A stretch of DNA of 64,000 nucleotides from Ryuthela nishihirai (lineage: Eukaryota; Arthropoda; Arachnida; Araneae; Heptathelidae). The notes beneath the pieces were generated by a model. It was not told the DNA's origin. It did not search any database and was given only the letters and a program-made list of their open reading frames with translations. Position 1 is the stretch's first letter; each line of letters begins with the position of its first letter. Shown here in pieces: positions 10,937 to 21,736 of the stretch. The translations under genes were made by a program, and so were the position numbers. The DNA lies in the NCBI GenBank assembly GCA_038380435.1, contig JAWZYU010000013.1:61096946-61160945 (forward strand), read 5' to 3'.

Positions 10937-11083
10937 ATTGGTTTAGATATTCCCTCACGTCATTGGTTAATATAGAGGATGGGTCCACTATTCGTGGGAG
11001 GGGACTCTTCCTCTTGTTACTATTGGCTGAAGTGGATTCTTCCAGGTAAGGGAGTATAAACGTTCATGCAGGGGGGAAATAAA
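10937..11083 (+). promoter_or_regulatory. Candidate LTR-like or pol II promoter with CCAAT and TATA boxes
   Basis: Three inverted CCAAT boxes (ATTGG at 10937, 10962 and 11022) are followed by GAGTATAAACG (TATA box at 11055-11060) and, 18 bases further, AATAAA (11078-11083). This compact order resembles a U3-R segment of a solo LTR, but I found no second copy in the window. A host promoter is possible; no coding frame follows closely. Confidence 0.3.
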
Positions 11084-11371
11084 CTCATTACTTCTGATCA
11101 CCTGCTCGCTTTTGCATCTCAATTTTCAGATCGAGTTTTTTTTTATCATATTTAGTTTTCAATCAATCATTCCTGAGGTACCTAATTCAGTAGCTTTAGG
11201 AGTGAAGGCATTCTACCTCAGCATGCGATGCCTTAATGGCTTAAGTGACCAATTTGGAAGCTGTGTCATCTGTGACGAAATGTTCTTCTTACTCAGCTAA
11301 TGTTTCCTGAAACTGGCCCAACACTAGAGAGAGACCTTCCTCCCCCAGTTCTGGGTTCCAGCATATAGCAA

Positions 11372-11453
11372 GAATAAATAAATAAAATAATAAATACCCC
11401 CTCAAGCAGCTGCTTGCCACAGAGGTCTAACAGGAGCCTGTCAGTTTATATGG
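11372..11453 (-). repeat. SINE 3' module, 5'-truncated copy
   Basis: Minus-strand copy of the 3' end of the SINE at 6851-7060: CAGGCTCCTGTTAGACCTCT, CAAGCAGCTGCTTG and GAGGGGGTA, then an A/T-rich (TTTA-type) tail. It starts at almost the same point (CCATATAAACTGAC) as the copies near 12480 and 62994, so the tRNA head is absent. Confidence 0.7.
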
Positions 11454-11822
11454 AAAGACCTTCTGTGCCCATTTACAGCTAGGTAGGTCACCCTATGTGT
11501 CTGCTAGGGCAGATGATAGTGGCGTCCCTGGAACTTCCCGTGTCATCGAGAAAAGAAGAGTAACTTCTTACATAATTAAATACGTGACGAACTTTAACTC
11601 CCAAAAGTTTAAAACAATATTTGTTTAAAACAATAATTATATTTGTAATATATATTATCTACTGTGCAACTCAAAGCAGTGGAGGATGTGAATGCATATA
11701 ATTCCATTACGGCTCTGTGGGATTCTCACAGTGGTGAAAGTAGATATTATTTCTTACTAGTACAGTAAGTTTCAAAGTATGGTGCGTGGAAAACCACACA
11801 TAGGCAGTCACTCCATTGAAGG

Positions 11823-14030
11823 AATCATCATCATCATCATCATCGTCGTCGTCGTCCTCAAGCAGCCATGGGTTATGTAGGTCCAACCAGACCACTCAAT
11901 TTAGTTCTCAAAACATGTCTATCCTGAGCAACATCTCATGTGTCTGGCCATTGCACACCAATTCTAACTAGGTTCTGTTTGACACTGTCTGCCAACTTGC
12001 ATCATAGGTCTCTCCCTCTTTCTGAGGCCTTTAGGCACACTGTTCATAACCCTATTCGCTAATTTATTATTATCCATATACTCTAATTTTATTCTTTAGA
12101 TGTATACGCCAATTTCTCCACACTCCATAGATTCTCTAAAGTCCTGACAGAAATTCCTATTCGTCTGTTAATCTCATGCCTCATGTCACCAGTATCTGTC
12201 ACATAGCTCCCAAGATAATTAAACTGAGACACCTTCTGAAGAGTGCAACCATTCAGATTAACTGAATCATAGCCTACCTGACCAATTTTCATCACTTCAG
12301 TTTTCTCTTTGTTTATAACTAAACCTGTTCTACTACCAGCCTCATCAACAGCTCGAATGAAAGAGTTCATCTCATCAACATCACTGGCCAAACTGTCAAA
12401 ATAATATAAAAATAAAAAAAATAAATACCCCCTCAAGCAGCTGCTTGCCACAGAGGTCTGACAGGAGCCTGTCAGTTTAAATAATAAGCATAATCTAAAT
12501 CAGAAATTTTCCTATCTCCAGACCATTTCAGGTCAAAAACTTTCTTTGCACTAAATTTTTCATAACATAATCAATAACCAAACAAAAGACAAAAGGAGAG
12601 AAAATGCACCTTTGTGAAACACCAGAAGTAATGCTAAACCAATTAGTAAAAGCCTTACAAACTCTCACACACGACTCATTATTACGACGACGTTATTATA
12701 GTGAGATTTCATTATGTTAACTAACTTGTCTTGGTATGCCATATGCTCTCACGGTCAACCAAAAATTATGACGATCAACAGAGTCGAAAGACTTTTTAAA
12801 ATCAACAAAGCTAGCAACCAAAGGTTTCTGAAACTCTAAACATTTCTCACGATTCTGCCTGAATGAAAATATCTGATCCACACATCCCCTACCACTTCGG
12901 AATCCACATGCTCATTACACAATTTGACTGTCAAACAGATTCTTAATTCTATTAAGCACAATCATGCAAAAAACTTTACCAAGGACAGAAAGTAGGCTGA
13001 TTCCCTATAGTTATCACAAGAACTGCGATCACCTTTTTTTAAAAAAAACTGGGATAAAAATAGCTCTGGAAAAATCCTTAGGAACCATGAATTTATCATA
13101 AAACATATTCAAAATTTCAGTCATCCATGTGGTAACCAAAACATTCCCAGCTCTAAGCATAGGGCCAACATTAAAGCCAGTAATGCATCTATCATCATTA
13201 CAAACAATGGGAGTAGAACTGATGACTTTGTTCAGAACATCACAGAAAATGCTCAGCCCAACTTGCCATGACAGAATCCTCACCTTCTATAATCTTACCT
13301 TGTTTATCCTTCAATCCCTGTTTACCTATCCGTTTTCTATCACACAAAACATTAATTATCTGGTACAGCTCTCTGCTGTTGTGCTGTCTAACTGCTTCCT
13401 CGGGTTTGTCAGCCAAGTCATCAAGCCAAAGATTCTTATCAGCAGCAACTGATCTTTTACACGTTTATTAAGTTCTCTGTAATGCTTCCTATTAGGACTA
13501 GTAGGGTATTGATTAAGGACATTCCCGCAGTTCTTTCTTTCCAAAATAAGCTCAAGTGTCTTATCACTCAGATAATTCTGCCTCTTCTGCTCCTTTTTTC
13601 CTTAAAGAGTACTGTTAGTGTCCAAAAAAGCCTGTTTAAAATGATCCCATTATTCCTCAACTTCAGTAGTAAGCATACCATGATTGTCATAATGACTAAG
13701 TTACCTACCATGGTAAGCTTTGGCTATAACTGGGTCTTTCAGAGCTTCAGTATTAAAAGTAAATTTTTTAACCCTAGCACAACACTTTTTAAGTTTAAGT
13801 TGCAAGACACTTTTAACAAGGTAATGGTCAGATCCAATTTCAGCTCCCCTATATGACCTGGTATTCCTAACAGAACTTGCCCATTTGCTGTTAATTAAAA
13901 TGTAATCAATCATATTCTTTTGCAGCCCATCGGGTGAAACCCATGTGTACTTATGTATGTCGTGGTGTGTGTAACATGTGTTAGTTATTCTGAAACCATT
14001 AAGTTTACTTACCTGTAGGAGATAATATTT
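11823..14030 (-). mobile_element. RTE-type LINE copy 1, 5'-truncated, decayed
   Basis: Minus-strand copy of the dominant LINE. The 3' end is at about 11823, with the hallmark ATGGCTGCTTGAGGACGACG followed by a GAT/GAC microsatellite tail. Coding remnants run from the RT C-terminus (12089-12451) through an RT core with stops (13029-13283, SRAIFIPVF) to the end of the endonuclease (13701-13913, GSDHYLVKSVLQLKL). It stops near 14030 at the edge of a TG-rich array. A SINE 3' module is inserted at about 12410-12480, replacing the codons just downstream of the YADD region. Confidence 0.85.
12410..12480 (-). repeat. SINE 3' module inserted in RTE copy 1
   Basis: A 5'-truncated copy of the same SINE 3' module, here within the RT of RTE copy 1. 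Comparison with RTE copies 3 and 5 shows RTE sequence on both sides (CATCAACATCA...GCATAATCTAAATCAG), so the module arrived after the LINE. AAATAAT-like sequence on both flanks may be the target duplication. Confidence 0.65.
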
Positions 14031-14233
14031 GTTCCTCTGTGTATGTTTGTATGTTAACAGGCATGTGAGTGCTCATGTTTATTTCTCTTTGTATATGTTA
14101 CTTTGTGTGTGTTTGTCAACATGTCTGTTTGCACATATTCGTCTCTCTGTATGTGTATGTTAATATGTATATATGTGTGTGAGTGCCCTATGTGTATATG
14201 TTGTGTTGTTTCTCTATGTGTATATGTTATCAT
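14031..14233. repeat. TG-rich cryptic array, left part
   Basis: Degenerate TGTG/TATG sequence with recurring phrases such as CACATATTCGTCTCTCTGTATG, also found at 17975-18000. It lies between the 5' ends of RTE copies 1 and 2, so one array appears to have been opened by RTE copy 2. Confidence 0.6.
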
Positions 14234-14977
14234 GTGGTAGCTAGGCGTAAACTGGAAGGAGAGCTGTGTACCAATCCCTAGTGATGATGCACAGAACCGG
14301 CCAGGTCTAGCACCTAATGTCCGACTCGCCTTCTCGTGGTGCAGGCCGTTAGTACCTTTCAAAAGAGATATTCTCTTTTGGAAGGGAACGGAAGGGGAGG
14401 GCTGCCAGTTCAGTATGGCCTGCTGATCTGGTCATCTATGGCCACTTTTTTCTTTTTTTTCAACCCTGCTGAGGAGTGGTCAACTTTACAGGGTCCTGGT
14501 GCTGACCATTTATACCTACTAGACTGGACTTGTTTATGGATTTGAGCTTGATTATTGATCCTGGACTTGCTGCACTGGTGGGCCTCTGTTGAGGGAGAGT
14601 GCCGCTGTGTTTTCTGTTTGCTTCTGGGTTGCCAGCTCTAAGTGAACAGAGGCATGGGATACCTTATATCAGCTGGTGGATAATCCTAATCTGAGGCCAT
14701 CGCAGGTACCTGAACCTTACTTAGCTAGTTGGGCATCGTCAAGCCTAAACTGGAGTAATGTGTCTCAAGCACGCCATGTGGCTCTTGAAAAAGTCCACTT
14801 GAAAAGGTGGTGCCTGAAGTTCCAACCAGCATCGGTGACTTCAGCCTTTAGTGGAGGAGGAACAGGTCTTTGCCCCATGCCTGCGATCAGGGGGCTGTTT
14901 GATATTGTTGGCCCTACCAATCACAATAAACCTAATTTCTTTAAAAATCCTACTAATCATTTTCTCTCTGCAGGAAC

Positions 14978-15660
14978 GTGAGGACATTACATAGAGATTA
15001 TTCTCTTGATGCCCTCATGCAGGAATTCCAGCGCTATAACCTAGATATTCTAGGCTTGCAAGAGACCAGATGGACAGGTAAAGATGAGATACTTAAAAAT
15101 AACTTTAAATTTCTCTTTACAGAGAGGGAGGATGGAAAGCATCACCAAGTCGTGGGTCTGCAGCTCAGCAGACATGCTAGTGATGCTCTTCTAGGATATG
15201 AGTGCATTAATGGAAAGTTTCCTATAGCAAAATTTAAGACAAGCATTAAAGACTTGAATGTTATCTGCTGTTATGCCCCCACTGAGGATGCTGATTAGGA
15301 TGAGAAGGATAGGTTTTACGGACAACTTCAGGATATTTTGAATTCTGTCAAGAAAGGAGATATTACCCTTGTTCTTGGTGACTTCAATGCCAAAGTTGGT
15401 ACTGACTCTGATCTTTGGGGAGGGGTGATAGGCCCTTTTGGTATTGGTAGCTGCAATGGCAATGGGCAACGTCTCCTACAGGTAAGTAAACTCAATGGTT
15501 TCAGAATAACTAACACATATTACAAACACCGCGACATACATAAATACACATAGGTTTCACCTGATGGGCTGCATAGGAATATGATTGATTATATATTAAT
15601 TAACAGCAAATGGGCTAGTTCTGTTAGAAATATCAGGGCATATAGGGTGAGCTGAAATTG
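14978..15660 (+). pseudogene. RTE apurinic-type endonuclease domain, copy 2
   Basis: Frame pieces at 14978-15298 and 15338-15553 encode an AP-endonuclease-like domain that nicks target DNA. Visible motifs are NLDILGLQETRW (metal-binding Glu), VICCYAPTED, LVLGDFNAKVG (catalytic Asp-Asn), MIDYILINS and, near 15660, GSDHYLV (Ser-Asp-His). A stop at 15296-15298 (after TEDAD), one at about 15551 and a frameshift near 15645 separate the pieces. The domain start lacks an ATG upstream; GNVRTLHRDYS-like sequence begins at about 14970. Confidence 0.75.
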
Positions 15661-15686
15661 GATCTGACCATTACCTTGTTAAAAGT

Positions 15687-17375
15687 GTGTTGCAACTTAA
15701 ACTTAAAAAGTGTTGTGCTAGGGTTAAAAAATTTACTTTTAATACTGAGGCTCTGAAAGATCCAGTTATAACCAAAGCTTACCATGATAGGTTACTTAGT
15801 CATTTTGACAGTCATGGTTTGCTTACTACTGAAGTTGAGGAAGAATGGGATCATTTTAAACAGGCTTTTTTGGACACTAATAGTACTCTTTTAGGAAAAA
15901 AGGAGCAGATGACGCAGAATTATCTGAGTGATAAGGCACTTGAGCTTATTTCGGAAAGAAAGAACTGCAGGAATGTCTTTAATCAATACCCTACTAGTCC
16001 TAATAGAAAGCATTACAGAGAACTTAATATACGTCTAAAAGATCAGTTAGCTGCTGATAAGAATCTTTGGCTTGATGGTTTGGCTGACAAAGCCGAGGAA
16101 GCAGTTAGACAGCACAACAGCAGAGAGCTGTACCAGATAGTTAATGTTTTGTGTGGTAGAAAACGGACAGGCATACAAGGATTGAAGGATAAACAAGGTA
16201 AGGTTATAGAAGGTGAGGATTCTGTCATGCCTAGGTGGGCTGAGCATTTCAGTGATGTTATAAACAATGTGGTTAGTTCTACTCCCATTGTTTCTAATGA
16301 TGATAGATGCATTGGCAGCTTTAATGTTGGCCCTATAACACAATCTGAAGTTAGTTTGGCTATCTCTAAACTTAAACTTCATAAATCCCCAGGGGTAGAT
16401 GAAATTACTACAGAAATGCTCAGAGCTGGGAATGTTTCGGTTACCACTTGGATGACGGAAATTTTGAATAACTTTTATGATAAAGGCATGGTTCCTAAAG
16501 TTTTTACAAGAGCTATTATTATCCCTATTTTCAAAAAAGGTGATCGCAGTTCTTGTGATAACTATAGGGGTATCAGCCTACTCTCTGTTCCAGGTAAAGT
16601 TCTTTCCATGATTGTGCTTAATAGAATTAAGAATCTGGTTGACAGGCAATTGCGTGATGAGAAATGTGGATTCAGAACTGGTAGGGGATGTATAGATCAG
16701 ATATTTTCACTTAGGCAGATTCTTGAGAAATGTTTAGAGTTTCAGAAACCTTTGGTTGCTAGCTTTGTTGATTTCAAAAAGGCTTTCTACTCTGTTGATC
16801 GTCATAATTTGTGGTTGATTGTGAGATCATATGGTATACCAGACAAGTTAGTTAACATAATGAAAGCTCTCTATAATAACACTGAGTCATGTGCGAGAGT
16901 TGTTAAGTCTTGTAGCAATTGGTTTAGCATTACGTCTGGTGTTCGACAAGGGTGCATTTTGTCTCCTTTTCTCTTCAGTTTTGTTGTTGATTATGTTATG
17001 CGAAATTCACTTCAAGGGAAAAATTTTGGCCTTAAATGGGCTGGAGATACGAAAATTTCTGATTTAGATTATGCTGATGATTTAGCCATTTTGGCAAATG
17101 ATGCTGATGAGATGAACTCTTTCATTCGAGCTGTTGATGAGACTGGTAGTAGAGTAGGTTTGGTTATAAACAGAGAGAAAACTAAAGTGATGAAAATTGG
17201 TCAGGCAGGTTGTGATTCAGTTAATCTGAATGGTTGCAGTTTTGAGCAGGTGTCACAGTTTAATTACCTTGGGAGCTATGTAACTGATACTGGTGATGTG
17301 CGGCATGAGATTAACAGACGAATAGGTATTGCTGCCGGGACTTTTAAGAATCTATGGAGATTGTGGAGAAATTGA
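15687..17375 (+). CDS. RTE reverse transcriptase ORF, copy 2 (562 aa, C-terminally truncated)
   Basis: The frame starts in the endonuclease-RT linker (ATG at 15687 is simply the first after the last frameshift). RT motifs are intact: AIIIPIFKKGDRSSCDNYRG, the palm motif FVDFKKAFYSVDR (usual form AFDSVD; Asp to Tyr here, though the catalytic FVDF Asp remains), GVRQGCILSPFLF, and YADD at residues 462-465. A TGA at 17373-17375 replaces an Arg codon of copy 5 (RN-stop-RIHLK) and cuts off the C-terminal 'WFGHVARMD' region, which continues in another frame. The protein would copy LINE RNA at the nicked target; without the endonuclease in frame it is unlikely to be active. Confidence 0.8.
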   Translation: MLQLKLKKCCARVKKFTFNTEALKDPVITKAYHDRLLSHFDSHGLLTTEVEEEWDHFKQAFLDTNSTLLGKKEQMTQNYLSDKALELISERKNCRNVFNQYPTSPNRKHYRELNIRLKDQLAADKNLWLDGLADKAEEAVRQHNSRELYQIVNVLCGRKRTGIQGLKDKQGKVIEGEDSVMPRWAEHFSDVINNVVSSTPIVSNDDRCIGSFNVGPITQSEVSLAISKLKLHKSPGVDEITTEMLRAGNVSVTTWMTEILNNFYDKGMVPKVFTRAIIIPIFKKGDRSSCDNYRGISLLSVPGKVLSMIVLNRIKNLVDRQLRDEKCGFRTGRGCIDQIFSLRQILEKCLEFQKPLVASFVDFKKAFYSVDRHNLWLIVRSYGIPDKLVNIMKALYNNTESCARVVKSCSNWFSITSGVRQGCILSPFLFSFVVDYVMRNSLQGKNFGLKWAGDTKISDLDYADDLAILANDADEMNSFIRAVDETGSRVGLVINREKTKVMKIGQAGCDSVNLNGCSFEQVSQFNYLGSYVTDTGDVRHEINRRIGIAAGTFKNLWRLWRN

Positions 17376-17500
17376 CGTATACACCTAAAATCTAAAATTA
17401 GACTGTATAATAGTTTGGTTCTTTCTAGGGTTAGTTATGGTAGTGAAACTTGGACGCTGTGTAAACAAGATAACAGGAAACTAGATGCTTACGCAGTATC

Positions 17501-17824
17501 TTGGGTATTAGGTGGTTTAACTTTGTAAATAATGATGAGATTAGGCAAAGGAGTCTGCAACCTCCTTTAAGCAGCATATTGTGCAGAGAGAGACTCCGTT
17601 GGTTTGGCCATGTTGCCCGTATGGATAATTATAGATTGGCGAATAGGGTTATGAACAGTGTGCCTAGAGGCCTCAGAAGGAGGGGGAGACCTAGGATGCG
17701 GTGGGCAGACAATGCCAAACAGGACCTTGTTAGAATTGGTGTGCAGTGGCCGGATGCAGCAGATGTAGCTCAGGACAGATATGCTTGGAGAATTAAACTG
17801 CGTGGTCTGGTTGGACATCCATAG
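17501..17824 (+). pseudogene. RTE C-terminal region, copy 2, detached
   Basis: Continues the RT ORF past the stop and the 16-base deletion: IRWFNFVNNDE, LRWFGHVARMDNYRLANRV, RRRGRPRMRWADNAKQDL, ending LRGLVGHP. This conserved C-terminal block follows the RT in RTE-type LINEs and lacks an assigned function here. It preserves the last codons that copy 5 has lost. Confidence 0.7.
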
Positions 17825-17852
17825 CCCATGGCTGCTTGAGGATGATGATGAT

Positions 17853-18250
17853 ATTGATGTGTATTATGTTTCTGCGAATTGTGTGTGTGTATTATGTGTC
17901 TTCGAGTTGTGTGTATGTGTATTGTTTCTTCGAATTGTGTGTATATGTGTGTGTGCATGTTAAGATGTCTGTATGCACATATTCGTCTCTCTGTATGTGT
18001 GTTCATGTTTCTCTGTGTGTATGTTAATGTATGTGTGTGCATGTGCGCGCATGCATGTGTGTAGGTTTGTTTCTGCGAATTATATGTATGTGTATGTTTG
18101 TTTCTGCGAATTGTATGTGTGTGTATGTTAAGATGTCTCTATTCACATATTCGTTTCTCTGTATGTATGTGTGTATGCTCATGTTGTTCTCTTACCAACT
18201 CTGTTCTGTATGAATGTATGTTAACGTGTGTAGTGTGTGTGTGTGGGGGG
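17853..18250. repeat. TG-rich cryptic array, right part
   Basis: Continuation of the array at 14031-14233, with phrases TTTCTGCGAATTGTATGTG and CACATATTCG repeated several times at irregular spacing, ending in a pure TG run and a G run at 18243-18249. Short frames rich in Cys and Val here are artefacts of TGTG repeats. Confidence 0.65.
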
Positions 18251-18772
18251 TCATTTTCACCTCATTAGAATAGGGAAACAGAAAAGTCACTAGAATTGTC
18301 AATTGCAATTAGTTTACTAAGAAAAAGATGATTATTCGAAGGAGGATCTCTGACGAATATATGAATGTGAGCATAAACAGTTTAACATTTGTTTGGTGTC
18401 TCTATTTCATTGGAGATAATTGTAGTGAAACTGGAGTGTGATATCTTCCATACACATGAAATCAAAAGCTACAACTTTATTTTCCCTCTCTAATATAATG
18501 TACCCTTCTGTTTCCACATAGTCATTTATTTTACTTTTCATGATTCGGTTAAGTAGAACGAATAGTCAATAAAACAGCTTTGCAGAAAAAAATCTTTTAT
18601 TCATCCACTATCTTCAGAAAGATTAGAATTATCGAAGCATAAATTTACGGAGTTCGTAGGATTCAAGATCGTAATAAAAGTTAAAAGGCCAAGAACACAG
18701 AACTTTATTCGACACGAGACGACTCACTCAATTCTTCATCTCTCGCAATGAAGTTACCGGGAACACATCACT

Positions 18773-19062
18773 TTATTCTGCAAGAGACGGATCACTCACG
18801 TAATTCTGCAACGCTCCTAGTTGATTTTGTAATACTCTCAGATAGCGAGAGAATTTGTTAGGCTCTGAGGATTTCAAAATGGATCTAAGTTTCTCATCTA
18901 ACCATTCAGGAGATGTTCTAGTTTCACCACTACACTGAGTTTCTGCATGCTTTTGAATCCTCGGAACAAGACCTGAACGAGACCTTTTACACACAGCACG
19001 GAATCCTTTCCTTCTTTGATATTATCTGAATCCTTTCCAGAATGGATCTCTCTTTCTACCAG
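18773..19062 (-). pseudogene. Unrecognised small basic protein-like ORF with one stop
   Basis: An ATG at about 19061 opens MTGRKRDPFWKGFR, followed by a stop. The same frame then continues without a break as KGFRAVCKRSRSGLVPRIQ...SPEWLDEKLRSILKSSEPNKF...DPSLAE to 18773. A basic N-terminus followed by an amphipathic helical region is the only recognisable character. The downstream sequence (18690-18800) contains a diverged direct duplication (ACTTTATTCnrCAmGAGAC). It could be a remnant of a virus-like element or a small host gene; I do not recognise it. Confidence 0.25.
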
Positions 19063-19274
19063 TCATATTAGTCACTTGAGTAAACACCACAGTATCCAGA
19101 CGGCAGTTAACAGCCTATATCTGTCAATAAATAATAAAGTTATGCTCACAGAGAGAATCGTTACTTTGTTTTCATTTATACCTGACGACCATATCAGAAT
19201 AAATAACAGAAATTACTCTTTCACGATTGATTTTTTTAATTTCAGTAATGTGATGTGCAATTTTCCAAATTTTC

Positions 19275-19396
19275 CCACTCCTTTAAGCAGCATATTGTGC
19301 AGAGACACCGTTGGTTTGGCCATGTTGCTCGTATGGATAAGTATAGATTGGAGAATTGGGTTATGAACAGTGTGCCTAAAGAGCTCAGAAAGAGGG
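19275..19396 (+). mobile_element. RTE LINE fragment (C-terminal region)
   Basis: About 120 bases matching the RTE C-terminal coding region: CTTTAAGCAGCATATTGTGC, the GTTGGTTTGGCCATGTTGC segment (WFGHVA) and GTTATGAACAGTGTGCC. Flanking DNA on both sides is unrelated, so this is a small internal fragment left by deletion or capture. Confidence 0.75.
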
Positions 19397-19944
19397 TTAC
19401 CACTCATGGCGCCATCTAGTGAGTGATTGCTGGAAACTGCAAGTGTACCTGCTTATTGTTATTTACTAGTTATTAGCGATTAAAATATATTTACATAACA
19501 TTAAGAACAGTCTCGGCACCGTGACGGGAGAAAACAAATTTGCCTTCCCATTCAAGCAATCTGAGTTCAGCGATGATCATTTTCTCGTACCCATTAATTG
19601 ATTATGAATTTTGGCAAAAAGCTTAAATCAGTTTAGTTACATTTTTGGCACACGTACTTTTTCATATTAACAAAATTTAAAATAACAGACCTTGTCATGC
19701 GGCAGGGGAAGCAATGTCTTACCACAGCCAAATCACTGCATCCATATGTTTGTCATATTAGCTAATGTTAACCAAATACCTAAATATTAATAACTAACAA
19801 TCAATACATAAATATCATTAATTAATTCATTAATAATTGACTAAAAGTCTCTGAGTTCCGACTAAAATAATCCAAATAATATCTCTTGTGATCAGCTGCT
19901 GGGTTACGGTGTTATGGTGAAACAAAACTGATATTGGCTAAGAA

Positions 19945-20010
19945 ATGACAAGCGAAATTAGGGATTGATGATGAAATTAGGGAATGATGAAAATTAGGGA
20001 GTGATGACAC
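19945..20010 (+). repeat. Short tandem repeat, about 3 units
   Basis: Three imperfect copies of a unit like GAAATTAGGGATTGATGAT (19956-20006), with units of 18-20 bases. Confidence 0.6.
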
Positions 20011-20313
20011 AGCTGCACCTTCAGTAGGGTATAAAACAACTAAATCACAAACAATTCTTCCCCTTCGTTAACATTCTCCTTTTAGGAAATGGGCAAAAAT
20101 ACTGTACCATTTGAAGGCAGATTTTCTTTAGTGTGAAATTGAAAAATTCCTAAAAATCGAATTTTGGATTTTAAACCAAAAATCGGAGAAAATCTGATAA
20201 AATTTGAGTAGTTGGCAGCTCTGCACAGCGTTTCCCCTATGTATTTGTCTTTAGGGAAGATTTGCCTGTGGGGTCTTTGAGTTGGATACAGATACTCCTC
20301 CAGAGCTGGGTAT

Positions 20314-20637
20314 ATGGTCGTGATCGTTTCAATCAAGTTGAGATATTGTGTGCGACATTTTTATGGGAACGTTATAATGGAAAGTTTCTGGGTATTTTTA
20401 TCAGAGTATGTGAAATTAGTATTGATGTATGGTAGACCTATTTTCTGTTTTTTATCTTCTTTATTTGTTGGTGTTGTGGCATTTCGGGATTGTTTGCAAT
20501 TAATTCGTTTATCAATTTTGGTGATAGTTATTTATCCTGTAACTCATCACTATGTATGTTACTTTCTTTACTATGGGCCTTGTAATTTATACAAAAGGTA
20601 TGTAATTTTCCGGATAGCTCAGACACCAGACAATTAA
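20314..20637 (+). other. Hydrophobic 107-codon frame, unrecognised
   Basis: An open plus-strand frame rich in Val, Ile, Leu, Phe and Tyr with several potential membrane spans (LSSLFVGVVAF, LSILVIVIYPV). Composition follows the local T-richness, so it may be chance. No family was recognised and no splice signals stand out. Confidence 0.12.
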
Positions 20638-20794
20638 TCTTGCCAATAAAGTTAAATGAGGGTTTTTCTCTTTTAACAAACTTTTAACTTATCATTAAAG
20701 TAAATTCTATCCAAAATCTTAAAACTATGCTCAAGCGCAAAAATTAGAAAGTCAAACATTATTTCATAAAACAATTAGAAGTTTATTTCAAAAA

Positions 20795-21110
20795 TCTAGA
20801 CTCACCAAATTCCAACTTCCTTCTATAAAAATATCTGAGCAACTAACTGCTCACTCTAAGAAAACTGCTCCTTTGAGCTCCAACTGTGCTCCACTGACCT
20901 CTCACTCTGTCTAACATTCTAACAACTGACTCCATGACCTGTCACTTACATTACACGTGGCATGCAATTGACCTATGTGTGTTGCATGCTGGGAAAGTCA
21001 CATTTACATAATTTGAGGAATGCGCACTCGCGCTACCTATGATGCAAGACGGGCACATATGTCAGACACTCTAAACCTCGGAAATGAGCTACTGACAGTA
21101 AAATTTATTG
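20795..21110 (+). repeat. Dispersed repeat family P, copy 1
   Basis: Starts GACTCACCAA and includes TGTTGCATGCTGGGAAAGTC, CACATTTACATAA and ATGCAAGA. It matches, in reverse complement and with substitutions, the sequence at 26455-26820. The function is unknown and no TIR or tail is clear; a LTR or MITE is possible. It is the unpalindromised reference for the hairpin at 26599-26651. Confidence 0.55.
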
Positions 21111-21736
21111 CACCCCACCCCTCATCCGCACTCAACAAACAACTGTTCCTAATGCAATGCTTACGCTGCTGCGGACTTGTTACCTGACAATGTGCTTAAA
21201 ACAAGGGTGAGAAATGCGCGTCGTAGATTTTAATGTTTTTAAGCACTCTATGCCATCACAAGTATCGTTAGCTATATTTCCACCACAGCAGTCACGAAAC
21301 TTCGATCAAAAGAAAATTTCATTGTAAGCAACCAACTCATTAGCATACCGCATCACCTCCTCCACTCCAAGCCAGGTGTCTCATCACTTTGCAGGCAAAA
21401 GGTTTGTAAAATGAACTTGTCACTTGCTATCAACTTTCATCTCTGAAGCTTTTCTAACTACCCACCTCTATGGTAGTAAAATCTTATTCATTACTTTTCA
21501 TGCTAGATAGCACAGAATATTTTGAAATAGTATAAATCCATTAACAGTGCCACACAGTATTCAAGTTATTAGAATTCTTAAACACAAATTAAATTTAATT
21601 AAATGGTTACACTGTTCAATAGAAATCAATATATCTGTATCGAAATCAATATCAATAAAACGTACTGTTTATGGAAATCAGACTTACGATAATACAGCTC
21701 AATAAATGTTGACACAAATCAATCCTAGCAAAACAC

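Larger units (their letters stand above)
14234..17852 (+). mobile_element. RTE-type LINE copy 2, near full-length
   Basis: The 5' end (GGTAGCTAGGCGTAAACTGG) is shared with copy 5 at 35552, so both reach the element's true 5' end. A 5' UTR of about 700 bases precedes the endonuclease (about 14970-15690, with stops) and the RT ORF (15687-17375), then the C-terminal WFGHVARMD region at 17501-17824. The 3' end is CCATGGCTGCTTGAGGATGATG with a short GAT tail. Microhomology (AGATGCTT) marks a 16-base deletion at about 17483-17490 relative to copy 5. Confidence 0.88.

Noticed and set aside
11707..11895. Frame with a poly-Asp stretch
   Set aside because: The Asp run is only the translated GAT/GAC microsatellite tail of RTE copy 1.
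15191..15516. Minus-strand frames opposite the RTE endonuclease
   Set aside because: These are antisense shadows of the endonuclease coding sequence, and the same frames recur opposite copy 5.
17836..18213. Overlapping Cys/Val-rich frames on the plus strand near 18 kb
   Set aside because: They are translations of a degenerate TGTG array; all three frames stay open because the repeat lacks stop codons, and none has protein-like character.
20314..20637. Multi-pass membrane protein gene
   Set aside because: Composition follows local T-richness and there is no homology that I can recognise; listed only as a weak frame.
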